This document shows, one piece after another, positions 46,046 through 55,297 of a stretch of 64,000 bases of DNA. The notes under the pieces were generated by a model, which was given only the letters and a program-made list of their open reading frames with translations, searched no databases and was not told the origin of the DNA. Position 1 is the first letter of the stretch; every line of letters starts with the position of its first letter. Both the position numbers and the translations under genes were made by a program. Source of the stretch: Comamonas denitrificans (lineage in GTDB: Bacteria; Pseudomonadota; Gammaproteobacteria; Burkholderiales; Burkholderiaceae_C); assembly GCF_017368815.1 (NCBI RefSeq), contig NZ_JAFNME010000011.1, positions 1 to 64,000 on the forward strand, given 5' to 3'.

Positions 46046-46162
46046 AGCACCTCTTTTTTTTACCGATTAACAACAAAAAAAGTCACGGGCCGCACGGTCC
46101 ATGACTTGGGGGAGTTTTTTTAAACGCGCGAGCTTACCACCGGAAAAACACGCTCGTACCAT

Positions 46163-46192
46163 AAAAAAACGCCGCAGAACGCGGCGTTTTTT
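46163..46192. terminator. bidirectional intrinsic terminator
   Basis: AACGCCGC (46168-46175) pairs with GCGGCGTT (46181-46188) over a 5-base loop, flanked by A and T runs. It lies 16 bases from the 3' end of icd (minus) and upstream of the symporter gene. Confidence 0.87.
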
Positions 46193-46207
46193 AGAGCCTA
46201 AAAAGGC

Positions 46208-48451
46208 TTAAGCCAAGACGGCAACAGCGTCAATAGCTGCATTAAAAGTAGCGCTTGGGCGCATCACCGCATCCAGCTTGGCCAAGTCGGGTTGGTAGTA
46301 GCCACCGATGTCGGCCGGTTTGCCCTGCACCGCTGCCAGCTCGGCCACGATGGCCGCTTCGTTGTCGGTCAGCTGCTTGGCAATCGGGGCAAACTTGGCC
46401 GCCAGGGCAGCATCCTCGGTTTGCGCAGCCAAGGCCTGGGCCCAGTACATCGCCAGGTAGAACTGGCTGCCGCGGTTGTCGATCTGGCCAACGCGGCGGG
46501 CGGGGGACTTGTTCTCATCGAGCAACTTGCCCGTGGCCTGGTCCAGCGTCTTGGCCAGCAGCTTGGCCTGGGCATTGTTGTTTTTGATGCCCAGGTCTTC
46601 CAGCGACACAGCCAGAGCCAAAAATTCGCCCAGCGAATCCCAGCGCAGGTAGTTTTCTTCCATCAGCTGCTGCACGTGCTTGGGGGCCGAGCCGCCCGCG
46701 CCGGTTTCGTACATGCCGCCACCGGCCATCAGGGGCACGATGGAGAGCATCTTGGCGCTGGTGCCCAGCTCCAGAATGGGGAACAGGTCGGTCAGGTAGT
46801 CGCGCAGGATGTTGCCAGTCACCGAGATGGTGTCCAGCCCACGGGCCACGCGCTCCAGCGTGTAGCGCATGGCGCGTACCTGGCTCATGATCTGGATATT
46901 CAGGCCGGTGGTGTCGTGGTCTTTCAGGTAGCGCTCCACCTTCTTGATCAGCTCGGCCTCGTGCGGGCGGTAGGGGTCCAGCCAGAACACGGCGGGCATG
47001 CCCGAGTTGCGGGCACGGGTCACGGCCAGCTTCACCCAGTCGCGGATGGGCGCATCTTTGACCTGGCACATGCGCCAGATGTCGCCCTGCTCGACGTTTT
47101 GCGTCAGCAGCACTTCGCCGGTGGCAATGTCCACGATGTTGGCCACACCGTCTTCCTGGATTTCAAAGGTTTTGTCGTGGCTGCCGTATTCCTCGGCCTT
47201 TTGTGCCATCAGGCCCACGTTGGGCACGGTGCCCATGGTGCGCGGGTCAAAGTTGCCGTGCCATTTGCAGAAGTTGATCATCTCCTGGTAGATGCGGGCA
47301 AAGGTGGACTCGGGCATCACGGCCTTGCAGTCGTACGGCTTGCCGTCCGAGCCCCACATCTTGCCGCCGTTGCGGATCATGGCGGGCATGGAGGCATCCA
47401 CGATGATGTCGTTGGGCGAGTGGAAGTTGGTAATGCCCTTGGCCGAATCCACCATGGCCAGCTCGGGGCGGTGCTCGTGGCAAGCATGCAGGTCTTGGAT
47501 GATTTCTTCGCGCAGCGAAGTGGGCAGGGTCTGGATTTTTTCGTACAGCGTGGCCATGCCGTTGTTCACGTTGATGCCCAGCTCTTCGAACAGCTTGCCG
47601 TGCTTGGCAAACGCATCCTTGTAGTAAATTTTCACGCAGTGGCCAAACACGATGGGGTGCGAGACTTTCATCATCGTCGCCTTGACGTGCAGGGAGAACA
47701 AAATGCCTGCCTCTTTGCAGTCTTCCAGCTCGCGCTCGTAGAACTCGCACAGGGATTTTTTGCTCATGAACATGGAGTCGATGATCTCGCCTTCGAGCAG
47801 CTTGACCTTCTCTTTGAGCACCACGGTCTGGCCGGATTTGGTCTCCAGCACCATCTTCACATCACGCGCTTTGTCCAGCGTCATGGATTTTTCGCCGTGG
47901 TAGAAGTCGCCCTCGTGCATGTGCGAGCAGTGGGTTTGCGACCACTGCTTCCATTCACCCATCGAGTGCGGATGCTTTTTAGCGTAGTTCTTCACCGCTG
48001 CCGGGGCGCGGCGGTCAGAGTTGCCCTCGCGCAGCACGGGGTTCACGGCCGAGCCCAGGCACTTGGCGTAGCGGGCCTTGATGTCTTTTTCTTCGTCGGT
48101 GGTGGGGTTTTCCGGGTAGTCAGGAATCGCGTAGCCCTTGCCCTGCAGCTCTTTGATGGCCGCGATCAGCTGACCCACCGAGGCGCTGATGTTGGGCAGC
48201 TTGATGATGTTGGCTGAAGGCTCCAGGGTTTTTTTCCCCAGCTCGGCCAGGGTGTTGGGCACCCGCTGGCTCTCGGGCAGGCGATCACTGAACTCACCCA
48301 GGATGCGGGTGGCAACAGAGATATCGCTGGTTTCCACTTTGACACCGGCTGTGGCAGCAAACGCTTGCACCACAGGCAAGAAGGCACCCGTGGCCAAGCG
48401 AGGGGCTTCATCCGTCAGGGTGTAGATGATGGTCGGTTGTTGTGTCGTCAT
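46208..48451 (-). CDS. icd: NADP-dependent isocitrate dehydrogenase, monomeric type
   Basis: About 747 residues, the length of the monomeric IDH family, which is unrelated in size to the 45-kDa dimeric enzyme. The N-terminus [20 protein letters not shown] and the central [20 protein letters not shown]-like region ([18 protein letters not shown]) are diagnostic. It converts isocitrate to 2-oxoglutarate with NADP. ATG 48451 is preferred to 48532 because the 27 extra residues look non-coding. Strong shadow frames on the plus strand are artefacts. Confidence 0.95.
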   Translation of the reverse strand: MTTQQPTIIYTLTDEAPRLATGAFLPVVQAFAATAGVKVETSDISVATRILGEFSDRLPESQRVPNTLAELGKKTLEPSANIIKLPNISASVGQLIAAIKELQGKGYAIPDYPENPTTDEEKDIKARYAKCLGSAVNPVLREGNSDRRAPAAVKNYAKKHPHSMGEWKQWSQTHCSHMHEGDFYHGEKSMTLDKARDVKMVLETKSGQTVVLKEKVKLLEGEIIDSMFMSKKSLCEFYERELEDCKEAGILFSLHVKATMMKVSHPIVFGHCVKIYYKDAFAKHGKLFEELGINVNNGMATLYEKIQTLPTSLREEIIQDLHACHEHRPELAMVDSAKGITNFHSPNDIIVDASMPAMIRNGGKMWGSDGKPYDCKAVMPESTFARIYQEMINFCKWHGNFDPRTMGTVPNVGLMAQKAEEYGSHDKTFEIQEDGVANIVDIATGEVLLTQNVEQGDIWRMCQVKDAPIRDWVKLAVTRARNSGMPAVFWLDPYRPHEAELIKKVERYLKDHDTTGLNIQIMSQVRAMRYTLERVARGLDTISVTGNILRDYLTDLFPILELGTSAKMLSIVPLMAGGGMYETGAGGSAPKHVQQLMEENYLRWDSLGEFLALAVSLEDLGIKNNNAQAKLLAKTLDQATGKLLDENKSPARRVGQIDNRGSQFYLAMYWAQALAAQTEDAALAAKFAPIAKQLTDNEAAIVAELAAVQGKPADIGGYYQPDLAKLDAVMRPSATFNAAIDAVAVLA

Positions 48452-48756
48452 TGCGTGCTTTTGGCTTGAATTAGGTTGCTCGGAATCAGGGCGCAGGCCG
48501 TGCCCGCTGCCCTTCTTGGCAGTGTCTTGCATTTTGAATACAGCGTCTAGCTTGTGACCAGGCTGTATTTCACATTACTGCAAGCTTCTTCCACCATACA
48601 AAATTCTAACCGCTAACGGCGATTTTTCCTAACTCTTATAGAAGACTTGGGCAAAATCTTCTATAAGACTGCAACAAGACTGCCACAAGTCAAAACGCGC
48701 CCCCGTGCCCACGTGGGCGTAGGAACTTTCTCTTGGCCAACCGCTCAACATCTGCC

Positions 48757-49212
48757 ATGCAATTTCCCATCCAAAAAACCGCTGAAGAATGGCAAGCCCA
48801 CTTGGCCGCGCAGCAGGCCGAGCCGGCCGCCTACGCCGTCACCCGCCAAGCCGCCACCGAGCGCCCGTTTACCGGCCGCTTCAACCAGCACTGGCAGGCT
48901 GGCCAGTACCACTGCATTTGCTGCGGGGCGGCCTTGTTCACCTCCGAGACAAAATTCGATGCCGGTTGCGGCTGGCCCAGCTTTACCCAGGCGCTGCCCC
49001 AAGCCATTGCCGAGCGTGCCGACCGCAGCCACGGCATGGTGCGGGTGGAAACCCTGTGCAGCCAATGCGGTGCGCACCTGGGCCACGTCTTCCCCGATGG
49101 CCCAGCCCCCACGGGCCTGCGCTACTGCATGAACTCTGCCGCCCTGGCATTTACCGACAGCGCCAGCGACGGTGCCAGTGACAGCGCCACCTCCCCGAAC
49201 ACCTCGGCCTAA
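48757..49212 (+). CDS. msrB: peptide-methionine (R)-S-oxide reductase MsrB
   Basis: A 151-residue MsrB. Two zinc CxxC pairs are visible (CICCGAALF and [12 protein letters not shown]), along with the substrate motif [10 protein letters not shown]. The catalytic cysteine is in RYCMNSAAL. It repairs methionine-R-sulfoxide. A short Ser/Asp/Ala-rich tail follows the domain. ATG 48757 is chosen over 48733. yciB follows after 141 bases on the same strand. Confidence 0.94.
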   Translation: MQFPIQKTAEEWQAHLAAQQAEPAAYAVTRQAATERPFTGRFNQHWQAGQYHCICCGAALFTSETKFDAGCGWPSFTQALPQAIAERADRSHGMVRVETLCSQCGAHLGHVFPDGPAPTGLRYCMNSAALAFTDSASDGASDSATSPNTSA

Positions 49213-49353
49213 GCTCCTCCCCCACACCTCCCCACCTTCCCCTCTGCGCCACACCTGCAGCCACGCGCCCCCGCATTTGGGGGGAGCGGGCACTGCCCAG
49301 CCTAGGGCTGATCTGTGGCATGCTTGGCCCCTTCCTGCACAGCCCCTTGCGCT

Positions 49354-49899
49354 ATGAAGTTACTGATTGATTTTTTCCCGATTGCCCTGTTTTTTGCGGT
49401 GTTCAAACTCTGGGGCATCTACCCCGCCACAGCGGTGGCCATCGTCGCCACCATCGTCCAAATTGCCTACCTGCGCTTTAAATTGGGCAAGGTCGAACCC
49501 ATGCAATGGGTCAGCCTGGGGGTGATCGTGCTGTTTGGGGGTGCCACGCTGCTGGCCCAGGATGAAAACTTTATTAAATGGAAACCCACGGTGCTGTATT
49601 GGCTGATGGGCGCAGCGCTTTTGGTCGGCCAGCTTTTGCTGCGCAAAAACTTTATCAAAAGCCTGATGGGGGGCCAAGTGCAACTGCCCGACCACGCCTG
49701 GAACACCTTGAACTGGGCCTGGAGCGGCTTTTTTGCGGCCATGGGCGGCTTGAATCTGTGGATTGCCTACCACTTTGATACCGACACCTGGGTGAACTTT
49801 AAAATGTTCGGCGGCCTGGGGTTGATGCTCTTGTTTATCTTGGTCCAAGCCGTGTATATGAGCCGCTTTATGCAAGAAAAACCCCAGGATTCCCAATGA
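49354..49899 (+). CDS. yciB: inner membrane septation protein YciB/IspA-type
   Basis: A 181-residue membrane protein with about five hydrophobic segments. The start MKLLIDFFPIALFFAVFKL is the family signature, as is the later WKPTVLYWLMGAALL. YciB is implicated in cell septation and envelope integrity, with no known catalytic activity. The stop overlaps the bolA-like gene as ATGA. Confidence 0.92.
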   Translation: MKLLIDFFPIALFFAVFKLWGIYPATAVAIVATIVQIAYLRFKLGKVEPMQWVSLGVIVLFGGATLLAQDENFIKWKPTVLYWLMGAALLVGQLLLRKNFIKSLMGGQVQLPDHAWNTLNWAWSGFFAAMGGLNLWIAYHFDTDTWVNFKMFGGLGLMLLFILVQAVYMSRFMQEKPQDSQ

Positions 49900-50192
49900 A
49901 CACCCCTCAAAACTCCCCAACCACACAAAGCCCCATCGCCGTCACCGCTGCGGCCATTGAAGCGGCCTTGCGTGCGCAGCTCAACCCCAGCCGGCTTGAA
50001 GTAATTGATGAAAGCCACCTGCACGCCGGCCACGCTGGTGCCAATGGCACCGGCTTTGGCACCCACTTTCGGGTGCGCATTGAGTGCGATGCGTTTGCCA
50101 ACCTGAACACCGTGGCCCGCCACCGCATGGTTTACACCTGCTTGCAAGCATTTTTCGATTCTGGCTTACACGCCTTGGCGATTGAGGCTTAA
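49896..50192 (+). CDS. BolA family protein
   Basis: A 98-residue BolA domain with the signature VIDESHLHAGHAG and the C-terminal RHRMVYTCLQAF. BolA proteins partner monothiol glutaredoxins in Fe-S handling and can bind DNA. Coupled to yciB by an ATGA overlap and followed by a parvulin, an order I recall as common in Comamonadaceae. Confidence 0.92.
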   Translation: MNTPQNSPTTQSPIAVTAAAIEAALRAQLNPSRLEVIDESHLHAGHAGANGTGFGTHFRVRIECDAFANLNTVARHRMVYTCLQAFFDSGLHALAIEA

Positions 50193-50258
50193 TCCACCCC
50201 CATCATCTGCCCCTGCATTTCTTCTTTCACCTCTTTTTTCTTCCCCACTGAAGCTTTT

Positions 50259-51050
50259 ATGCAAAAACACATGCTTTCCAAAATCGCCGTCGCCACTCTC
50301 TTTGGTGTAGCTGCTTGCGCAGTATCTGCGCAGAATATTGCTGTTGTGAACGGAAAACCCGTACCAGTTCAGCGCATGGAGCTCCTAAAACAGCAGATTG
50401 AAGAACGCAGTGGCCGCGAACTGCCCGCCGAGATGGAGGCGCAACTCAAAGAAGAAGTGATCGCCCGCGAAATCTTCATGCAAGAAGCCGCCCGCCGTGG
50501 CCTGGATCGCACCCCCGAATACAAGCAAAACCTGGAAATGGCCCGCCAAACGCTGCTGATTCGCGAGCTGTTTGTCAATTTTGAGAAAGCCAACCCCGTC
50601 ACCGACGCAGAAATCAAAGCCGAATACGACAAAGTGGCCGCCAGCAACAGCGGCAAGGAATACCGCACCAGCCACATCCTGGTCGAAACCGAAGACCAAG
50701 CCAAAGCCCTGATTGCCGACATCAAAGCCGGCAAGAAAAAATTTGCCGATGCCGCCAAACAAGCCTCCAAAGACCCCGGCTCAGGAGCCCAAGGCGGCGA
50801 CCTGGGCTGGTCCACCCCCGACAGCTACGTGCCCGAGTTCGCCCAGGCCATGACCCAGCTGGCCAAAGGTGCCATGACCGACACCCCGGTCAAAAGCCAA
50901 TTTGGCTGGCACATCATCCGCATCGAAGACGTGCGCGACGGCCAACTGCCCCCGCTGGAAGAAGTCAAAGCCCAAATCAAGCAAGAGCTGGAACAGCAAA
51001 AAATGGGCAAATTCCAAGACGAACTGCGCGCCAAAGCCAAAGTGGAATAA
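50259..51050 (+). CDS. periplasmic peptidyl-prolyl isomerase (parvulin)
   Basis: A 263-residue protein. A signal peptide (ending near AVSAQ) is followed by an N-terminal helical chaperone-like region and a parvulin domain (about residues 130-225: YRTSHILVETEDQAKALIAD, SGAQGGDLGWSTPDSYVPEF, GWHIIRIEDVR). It assists folding of exported proteins, as SurA and PpiD do. Start could be ATG 50259 or 50271. Confidence 0.92.
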   Translation: MQKHMLSKIAVATLFGVAACAVSAQNIAVVNGKPVPVQRMELLKQQIEERSGRELPAEMEAQLKEEVIAREIFMQEAARRGLDRTPEYKQNLEMARQTLLIRELFVNFEKANPVTDAEIKAEYDKVAASNSGKEYRTSHILVETEDQAKALIADIKAGKKKFADAAKQASKDPGSGAQGGDLGWSTPDSYVPEFAQAMTQLAKGAMTDTPVKSQFGWHIIRIEDVRDGQLPPLEEVKAQIKQELEQQKMGKFQDELRAKAKVE

Positions 51051-51073
51051 CGCCCCCTTCTGCGCCATATCAA

Positions 51074-51108
51074 CAAGGTGTCTCTTTGTAAAAAGGGACA
51101 CCTTTTTT
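51074..51108 (+). terminator. intrinsic terminator after the parvulin gene
   Basis: AAGGTGTC pairs with GGACACCTT across a loop of about 14 bases, followed by TTTTTT. It ends the yciB-bolA-parvulin transcript. Confidence 0.8.
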
Positions 51109-51159
51109 GCTATGGGCAGCCCACTAGAATCGCGCTTTTTTGGATTTTTCACCTGCTGC

Positions 51160-51984
51160 ATGACCACGCCCGCCCTCCTCAACCGCCGCCAAGCCTCCAG
51201 CCTGCTGCTGGGCAGCCTCTGCCTGAGCAGCCCACTGGCCAGCCCAGCCGCCACCACGCCCACCATCACCGACGCGCACGCGGCCATCAACATCGCGGGC
51301 AAAGAGCGGGCCCTGTCCCAGCGCATGGCCAAAGCGTTTTTGCAAATCGGCATGCAGGTCGATACCCAGCGCTCAACCACCGTTTTGAACACCACCATCG
51401 GCACCTTTGACCGCCAGCTGACGGCCCTGCAAGCCTTTGCCCCCACCCCCACCATTAAGAACACCTACCAAGAGCTGGCGCAAAACTGGAAAGCCTACAA
51501 AACCGCGCTCAACACCGAAAACCCCAAGCCCGAAAACGGCAAAGAAGTGCTGGCCCTGTCAGAAATGATGCTGCGCCTAACCAGCCAAGGCGTTACCCAG
51601 CTTGAAGCGCACCTGGGCACCGCCTCAGGCCGCCTGGTCAATCTCTCGGGCCGCCAGCGCATGCTCTCGCAGTACATCGCCAAGCTCTACCAAGCCCAAG
51701 CCTGGGGCATTGCCGACAGCGCTACCGGCCAAGCCATCACGGCCGCCCGGCAAGAATTTGCCCAGGCCCACCACGCCCTGAGCGCAGAAACAACCAACAC
51801 CAACGCCATTCGCAGCGCCCTCAGCCTAGTAGAGCCGCAATGGGTATTTTTTGATAAAGCGCTGAACAAACCCGCCCTGGCCGGCAGCAAAGAAAGCCTG
51901 GACATCGCCACCACATCCGAACGCATTTACGAACAGCTGGACCTTATCGCCGGGCTGTACGCCCAAGTGGGTGCAAAGAAGTAA
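51160..51984 (+). CDS. periplasmic protein with two PilJ/NarX-type sensor motifs
   Basis: A 274-residue protein with a possible Tat-like or Sec signal (LNRRQASSLLLGSLCLS). Two copies of the type IV pili chemotaxis/NarX N-terminal helix pair are visible: NIAGKERALSQRMAKAFLQI (about residues 43-62) and NLSGRQRMLSQYIAKLYQAQ (about 166-185). In NarX the equivalent P-box binds nitrate. Here the domain stands free, with no transmembrane anchor to a kinase or chemoreceptor. Function unknown; nitrate or nitrite sensing is a guess encouraged by the denitrification genes nearby. The start may instead be 51112. Confidence 0.75.
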   Translation: MTTPALLNRRQASSLLLGSLCLSSPLASPAATTPTITDAHAAINIAGKERALSQRMAKAFLQIGMQVDTQRSTTVLNTTIGTFDRQLTALQAFAPTPTIKNTYQELAQNWKAYKTALNTENPKPENGKEVLALSEMMLRLTSQGVTQLEAHLGTASGRLVNLSGRQRMLSQYIAKLYQAQAWGIADSATGQAITAARQEFAQAHHALSAETTNTNAIRSALSLVEPQWVFFDKALNKPALAGSKESLDIATTSERIYEQLDLIAGLYAQVGAKK

Positions 51985-52029
51985 AGGCGTAAAAGCGCAA
52001 AGAGGCAAAGGCGCAAAAAGGCAAAGGGC

Positions 52030-52926
52030 TTACGGCAACAACCGCCCTTGCTGCTCGCGCACCACATCTTTTAAAAACCGCCACACCGCCTGAATGCGCG
52101 GCACGGCCTTGGCCTCCTGCGGCATGCTCATCCAAAACGTGCGCGTAAAGCGGGCCTGCTCGGGCAACACGCGCTGCAGCGTTGGGTCGCGGTCGGCCAT
52201 AAACGCGGGCAGCACCGCCAGCCCCACACCACAGCGCACCGCCTCGTACTGCGCCACGATGCTGGTGCTGCGAAACACAAAGCGCTCGGGCTTGAACACC
52301 TGGTCCAGCAACTGCAGCTCTTTAGAAAAGAGCAAATCGTCCACGTAATGCACAAAGCCATGGTGGCGCAAATCCTCGCTGCTGCGCACCAACGGCAAAC
52401 GGGCCAAATACTGGCGCTCGCCATACAAATACAAGTGGTAATCGGCCAACTTGGTCACGATGACCGAGCCGCGCTTGGGGCGCTCCAGCGAAATCACAAT
52501 GTCCGCCTCGCGCCGGCTTAAATGCAGTAAACGCGGCAGCGCCAGCAAATCCACCGAAAGCTGCGGATAGCGCAGCGTCAGCCGCGCCAACTGGTTGGCC
52601 AACAGCACCGTGCCCAGCCCCTCGGTTGCGCCCACGCGCACCAAGCCGGCCGGGTGGTCATCATCCACCCCCTCGGGCAAGGCCGCCTGCTCCACCCCGC
52701 GCACCGCCTTTTCCATGGTCTGCACCGCAGGCAGCAACTGCTGCCCCGCCTGGGTCAGCTTGAACGCCCCGGCATGGCGCACAAACAGCGCCTGGCCCAT
52801 AACCTTTTCTAAAGCCCGCAAACGCCGCGCCACCGTGGTGTGCTCCACCTGCAAGAGCCGCGCCGCCCCGGCCAAAGAACCTGCCTGCACCAAGGCAGCA
52901 AAAAAACGTAAGTGATCCCAATCCAT
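52030..52926 (-). CDS. LysR family transcriptional regulator
   Basis: A 298-residue LysR protein. The N-terminal helix-turn-helix begins MDWDHLRFFAALVQAGSLAG, and a substrate-binding domain follows. Its C-terminus FTRTFWMSMPQEAKAVPRIQ matches the end of the lysR remnant at 59543-59765, so the two are paralogues. Such regulators are often divergent from the mmsA valine-degradation operon in Comamonadaceae. Here an integron and a fic gene separate it from mmsA, so its target could be mmsA in trans. Confidence 0.92.
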   Translation of the reverse strand: MDWDHLRFFAALVQAGSLAGAARLLQVEHTTVARRLRALEKVMGQALFVRHAGAFKLTQAGQQLLPAVQTMEKAVRGVEQAALPEGVDDDHPAGLVRVGATEGLGTVLLANQLARLTLRYPQLSVDLLALPRLLHLSRREADIVISLERPKRGSVIVTKLADYHLYLYGERQYLARLPLVRSSEDLRHHGFVHYVDDLLFSKELQLLDQVFKPERFVFRSTSIVAQYEAVRCGVGLAVLPAFMADRDPTLQRVLPEQARFTRTFWMSMPQEAKAVPRIQAVWRFLKDVVREQQGRLLP

Positions 52927-52965
52927 GGCCAGAGTGTAGCGGTGCTTGACGGCAGATTATTTATC

Positions 52966-53021
52966 TATAAAAACAGGCCAAAAGGCTTACCACGCAAGCG
53001 CAAGCAGCTATTTTTATAGGA
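52966..53021. repeat. dispersed repeat upstream of fic
   Basis: ACGCAAGCGCAAGCAGCTAT (52992-53011) is the repeat core, preceded by AAACAGGCCAAAAGGCTT, the other half. It lies between lysR and the Fic-family gene, in the gap where both promoters must sit. The remaining sequence up to 53105 is AT-rich, with a short direct repeat AGCAAAATAAT / ATCAAAATAAT just before the fic start. Confidence 0.65.
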
Positions 53022-53105
53022 GTAAACCTCAAGAAACTATATCGTTTTGGTGTAAAACCACCGTTTTTTTATCAAAATAATAGAACTTTTAGCAAAATAA
53101 TCTTT

Positions 53106-54662
53106 ATGGCAAACCAACTCTTAGGCTTTCAACACTTGGCACAGCAGCACGGTATTGAACTGGTGCAGCCCCTGTTCAGCCTGAGCCAGTTGGGCGCGGT
53201 GCGCCAGCGTGCTCTCTCGCCACAAGGCGAAACACTCACTTGGCCCCCCCAATACGCGCCACCCAACCACTTTGCTGGCCATTTCGAGTTTGGACTGAAG
53301 TACGAGCGGCTGAATCTGGAGTTTTGCTCGCGCCTGTTTGCCCACCTGGGCCCCGCCGACATCACAGCGTGGGTGCAAAACGAACCCACGGGCCGCTATG
53401 CACGGCGCACCGCCTTCTTGTACGAATGGCTCACGGGCCAAACGCTCCCGGTGCCCGACACCGCCGCCAACGTGGCCTATGTGGATGCCATTGATAGCAG
53501 CAGCTACCTCAGCGCCCCCAAGCCCGAGCGGGTGCGCCGCTGGCGCATCAACAACAACTTGCCGGGCACGCCAGCGTTTTGCCCCATGGTGTACCTGGGG
53601 CCAGATGCGCAAAGAGACTGGCTCTTTGACATCGCCGCCAGTGTGCAAGCGCTGGATGCGGCTTACGGCCCAGAACTCTTGCTGCGCAGCGCCGCCTGGC
53701 TCACGTTCAAAGAATCTCGGGCCAGCTTTGCCATTGAGCACGAAGCCAATAAAACCGACCGGGTGCAGCGCTTTGCGGCCGCCATCCGCCAATTCAGCGG
53801 GCGCATGCCAGAGCCTCTGGCCACCCCGGCCCTGCTCACACTGCAAAAAGCCGTGCTCGGCGACAAAGCCCTGCGGCTGGGCATCCGCCAGTCGCCGGTG
53901 TTTGTGGGGGAAAACAGCTTCCGGGCACAGGTGGTGCATTACATCGCCCCCGATTGCGCCATGGTGCCCGGCATGCTGGCGGCACTGCAGGCGTATGAGC
54001 TCAAAACCCGTGGTGCCCTCCCCTTGGCCAGAGCGGCCGCGCTATCGTTTGCCTTTGTCTATCTGCACCCCCTGGCCGATGGCAATGGGCGGGTACACCG
54101 CTTCCTTATCCACCACCTGCTGGCTGCCGATGGCGCCGTCCCCGCCAATTTGGTGGTTCCGGTGTCGGCCACCATTGCCGGCAGCGCCAAAGGGCGGGCC
54201 GACTACGACAGCGCACTGGAGCTGTTTTCTCGCCCCTTCATGCGCCGGTATGCAGATGCCTACCGCTTTGGCCCACGCCGCACCTGCCCCGATGGGGTGG
54301 AGAGCAATTTTCAATTCTTGCAAACCGAAGATGCCCAACACGCCTGGCGCTACCCAGACTTAACAGGCCAAACGCATTACCTCAGCGCAGTACTGCGCCA
54401 CACCGTGGAGCACGACATGGCCGCAGAAGCGCAACTGCTGCGCCAGTACGACAGCGCCCTGCAAGCCTTGAAAACCGTCATAGAAATGCCCGACGCCGAT
54501 GCCGACCGCATCATCCGCTCACTCAAGCAAGAAAACTGGGCCATCAGCAACAAGCTGCGCAAGGCATACCCCCAGCTCTTCCAAGAAGACGGGCCATGGT
54601 TTGACCTGCACGCGCCCATCATCCAGGCCGTGCGGGCGGCATTTGAACCGGAAAAAGATTAA
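53106..54662 (+). CDS. Fic domain protein (putative AMP transferase)
   Basis: A 518-residue protein. The Fic catalytic motif HPLADGNGRVHR lies at about residues 321-332; the usual Phe at position three is Leu, which other active Fic proteins tolerate. An upstream SFAIEHE (about residue 207) fits the inhibitory helix of class II Fic enzymes, whose Glu blocks ATP binding. The C-terminal region may be a winged-helix substrate domain. Fic enzymes transfer AMP from ATP to protein hydroxyls. No separate antitoxin gene is adjacent. It opens the accessory island on the opposite strand to the integron cassettes. Confidence 0.85.
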   Translation: MANQLLGFQHLAQQHGIELVQPLFSLSQLGAVRQRALSPQGETLTWPPQYAPPNHFAGHFEFGLKYERLNLEFCSRLFAHLGPADITAWVQNEPTGRYARRTAFLYEWLTGQTLPVPDTAANVAYVDAIDSSSYLSAPKPERVRRWRINNNLPGTPAFCPMVYLGPDAQRDWLFDIAASVQALDAAYGPELLLRSAAWLTFKESRASFAIEHEANKTDRVQRFAAAIRQFSGRMPEPLATPALLTLQKAVLGDKALRLGIRQSPVFVGENSFRAQVVHYIAPDCAMVPGMLAALQAYELKTRGALPLARAAALSFAFVYLHPLADGNGRVHRFLIHHLLAADGAVPANLVVPVSATIAGSAKGRADYDSALELFSRPFMRRYADAYRFGPRRTCPDGVESNFQFLQTEDAQHAWRYPDLTGQTHYLSAVLRHTVEHDMAAEAQLLRQYDSALQALKTVIEMPDADADRIIRSLKQENWAISNKLRKAYPQLFQEDGPWFDLHAPIIQAVRAAFEPEKD

Positions 54663-54990
54663 GGAATTTTTATCCCCAGCAGTACCCAGCCCTCAGGGGG
54701 AATATCGGGAGAGTGTTGGATGCTGCAGTGGGGCATATTATTTTTTGGCTGCAAAATCTAACGAGAAAATAAGTCGAACATAATATTCAGATCGGTTTGA
54801 TCTGCAGGCTATAAAAATTATTAAATTGGCCAAGCACTTCAATGGCAATGCACGCTGCCAGCTTTTCTGTCCATATGACAGCACTTACCGGGAGGAGACG
54901 ACTTTCTACATCCACCGCCATGAGCCCAAGCCGAATTAGATGAAATGACGAAAACCATAGCGGCAAGAAAAATTTTCATTTTTTATTAAA
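54663..54990. other. 328-bp region between fic and the first complete attC
   Basis: No gene is apparent. A half attC site lies at 54756-54790. The rest is AT-rich sequence up to the attC at 54991. If 54763-54996 is a cassette remnant, it has lost its reading frame. Confidence 0.5.
54756..54790 (-). repeat. partial attC: right half only
   Basis: On the minus strand TCGACTTATTTTCTCGTTAG followed by AT ends in the R' core GTTAGAT (54756-54762). It resembles the right half of the complete attC at 54991 (TCGGCTTAGCTTTTTCGTTAG). No L''/R'' half follows; a weak ATCAAAC at about 54815 is the best candidate. This looks like the eroded left end of the array. Confidence 0.5.
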
Positions 54991-55050
54991 GACTAACGAA
55001 AAAGCTAAGCCGACCGCCGAAGGCGGGTCGGCTTGAGCGCCGGGTTAGAC
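54991..55050 (-). repeat. attC site of cassette IV
   Basis: On the minus strand: R'' GTCTAAC (55050-55044), then CCGGCGC, TCAAGCCGACC, a TTCG loop, GGTCGGCTT, and R' GTTAGTC (54997-54991). It aligns well with the classic aadA-type 60-bp attC. Overlapping translated frames ending NPALKPTRLRRSA are an attC signature and not genes. Confidence 0.88.
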
Positions 55051-55297
55051 CCAAAGCGCAAAAAAGAATGTGACCGTACGGGCCACGGACTACGAAAATC
55101 AGAGCTGCCAGCGCTTGCTATACAAGGGCTAGGACCCAAAAATTCTTGAAACTGGCCCTCCCCACGCACGCGAAGCCCAAGTGAACGCCAAATACCCAGC
55201 GAATGAACGCTTGCGAGGGTAAATGGCGTTTGGATATTCATGGGCTGAAATGAACAGGAATAAATGCGGCCTCTCGACGGACTTGTAAGCCAATAGA
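55051..55297 (-). other. non-coding tail of cassette IV
   Basis: About 250 bases between the relA-like stop and its attC. It holds an inverted copy of the dispersed repeat core near 55104-55122. Overlapping frames of up to 98 codons run into the attC and are not called. Such a long tail is unusual for a cassette and may be a decayed gene. Confidence 0.45.
55104..55140. repeat. dispersed repeat inside cassette IV
   Basis: AGCTGCCAGCGCTTGCTATA reads on the minus strand as TATAGCAAGCGCTGGCAGCT, the family core. It lies in the tail of the relA-like cassette, next to the attC. Confidence 0.6.

Noticed and set aside
52966-53021. Repeat upstream of fic as an antitoxin-type operator
   Set aside because: Its core matches the dispersed family found next to unrelated genes, so a specific operator role is not supported.
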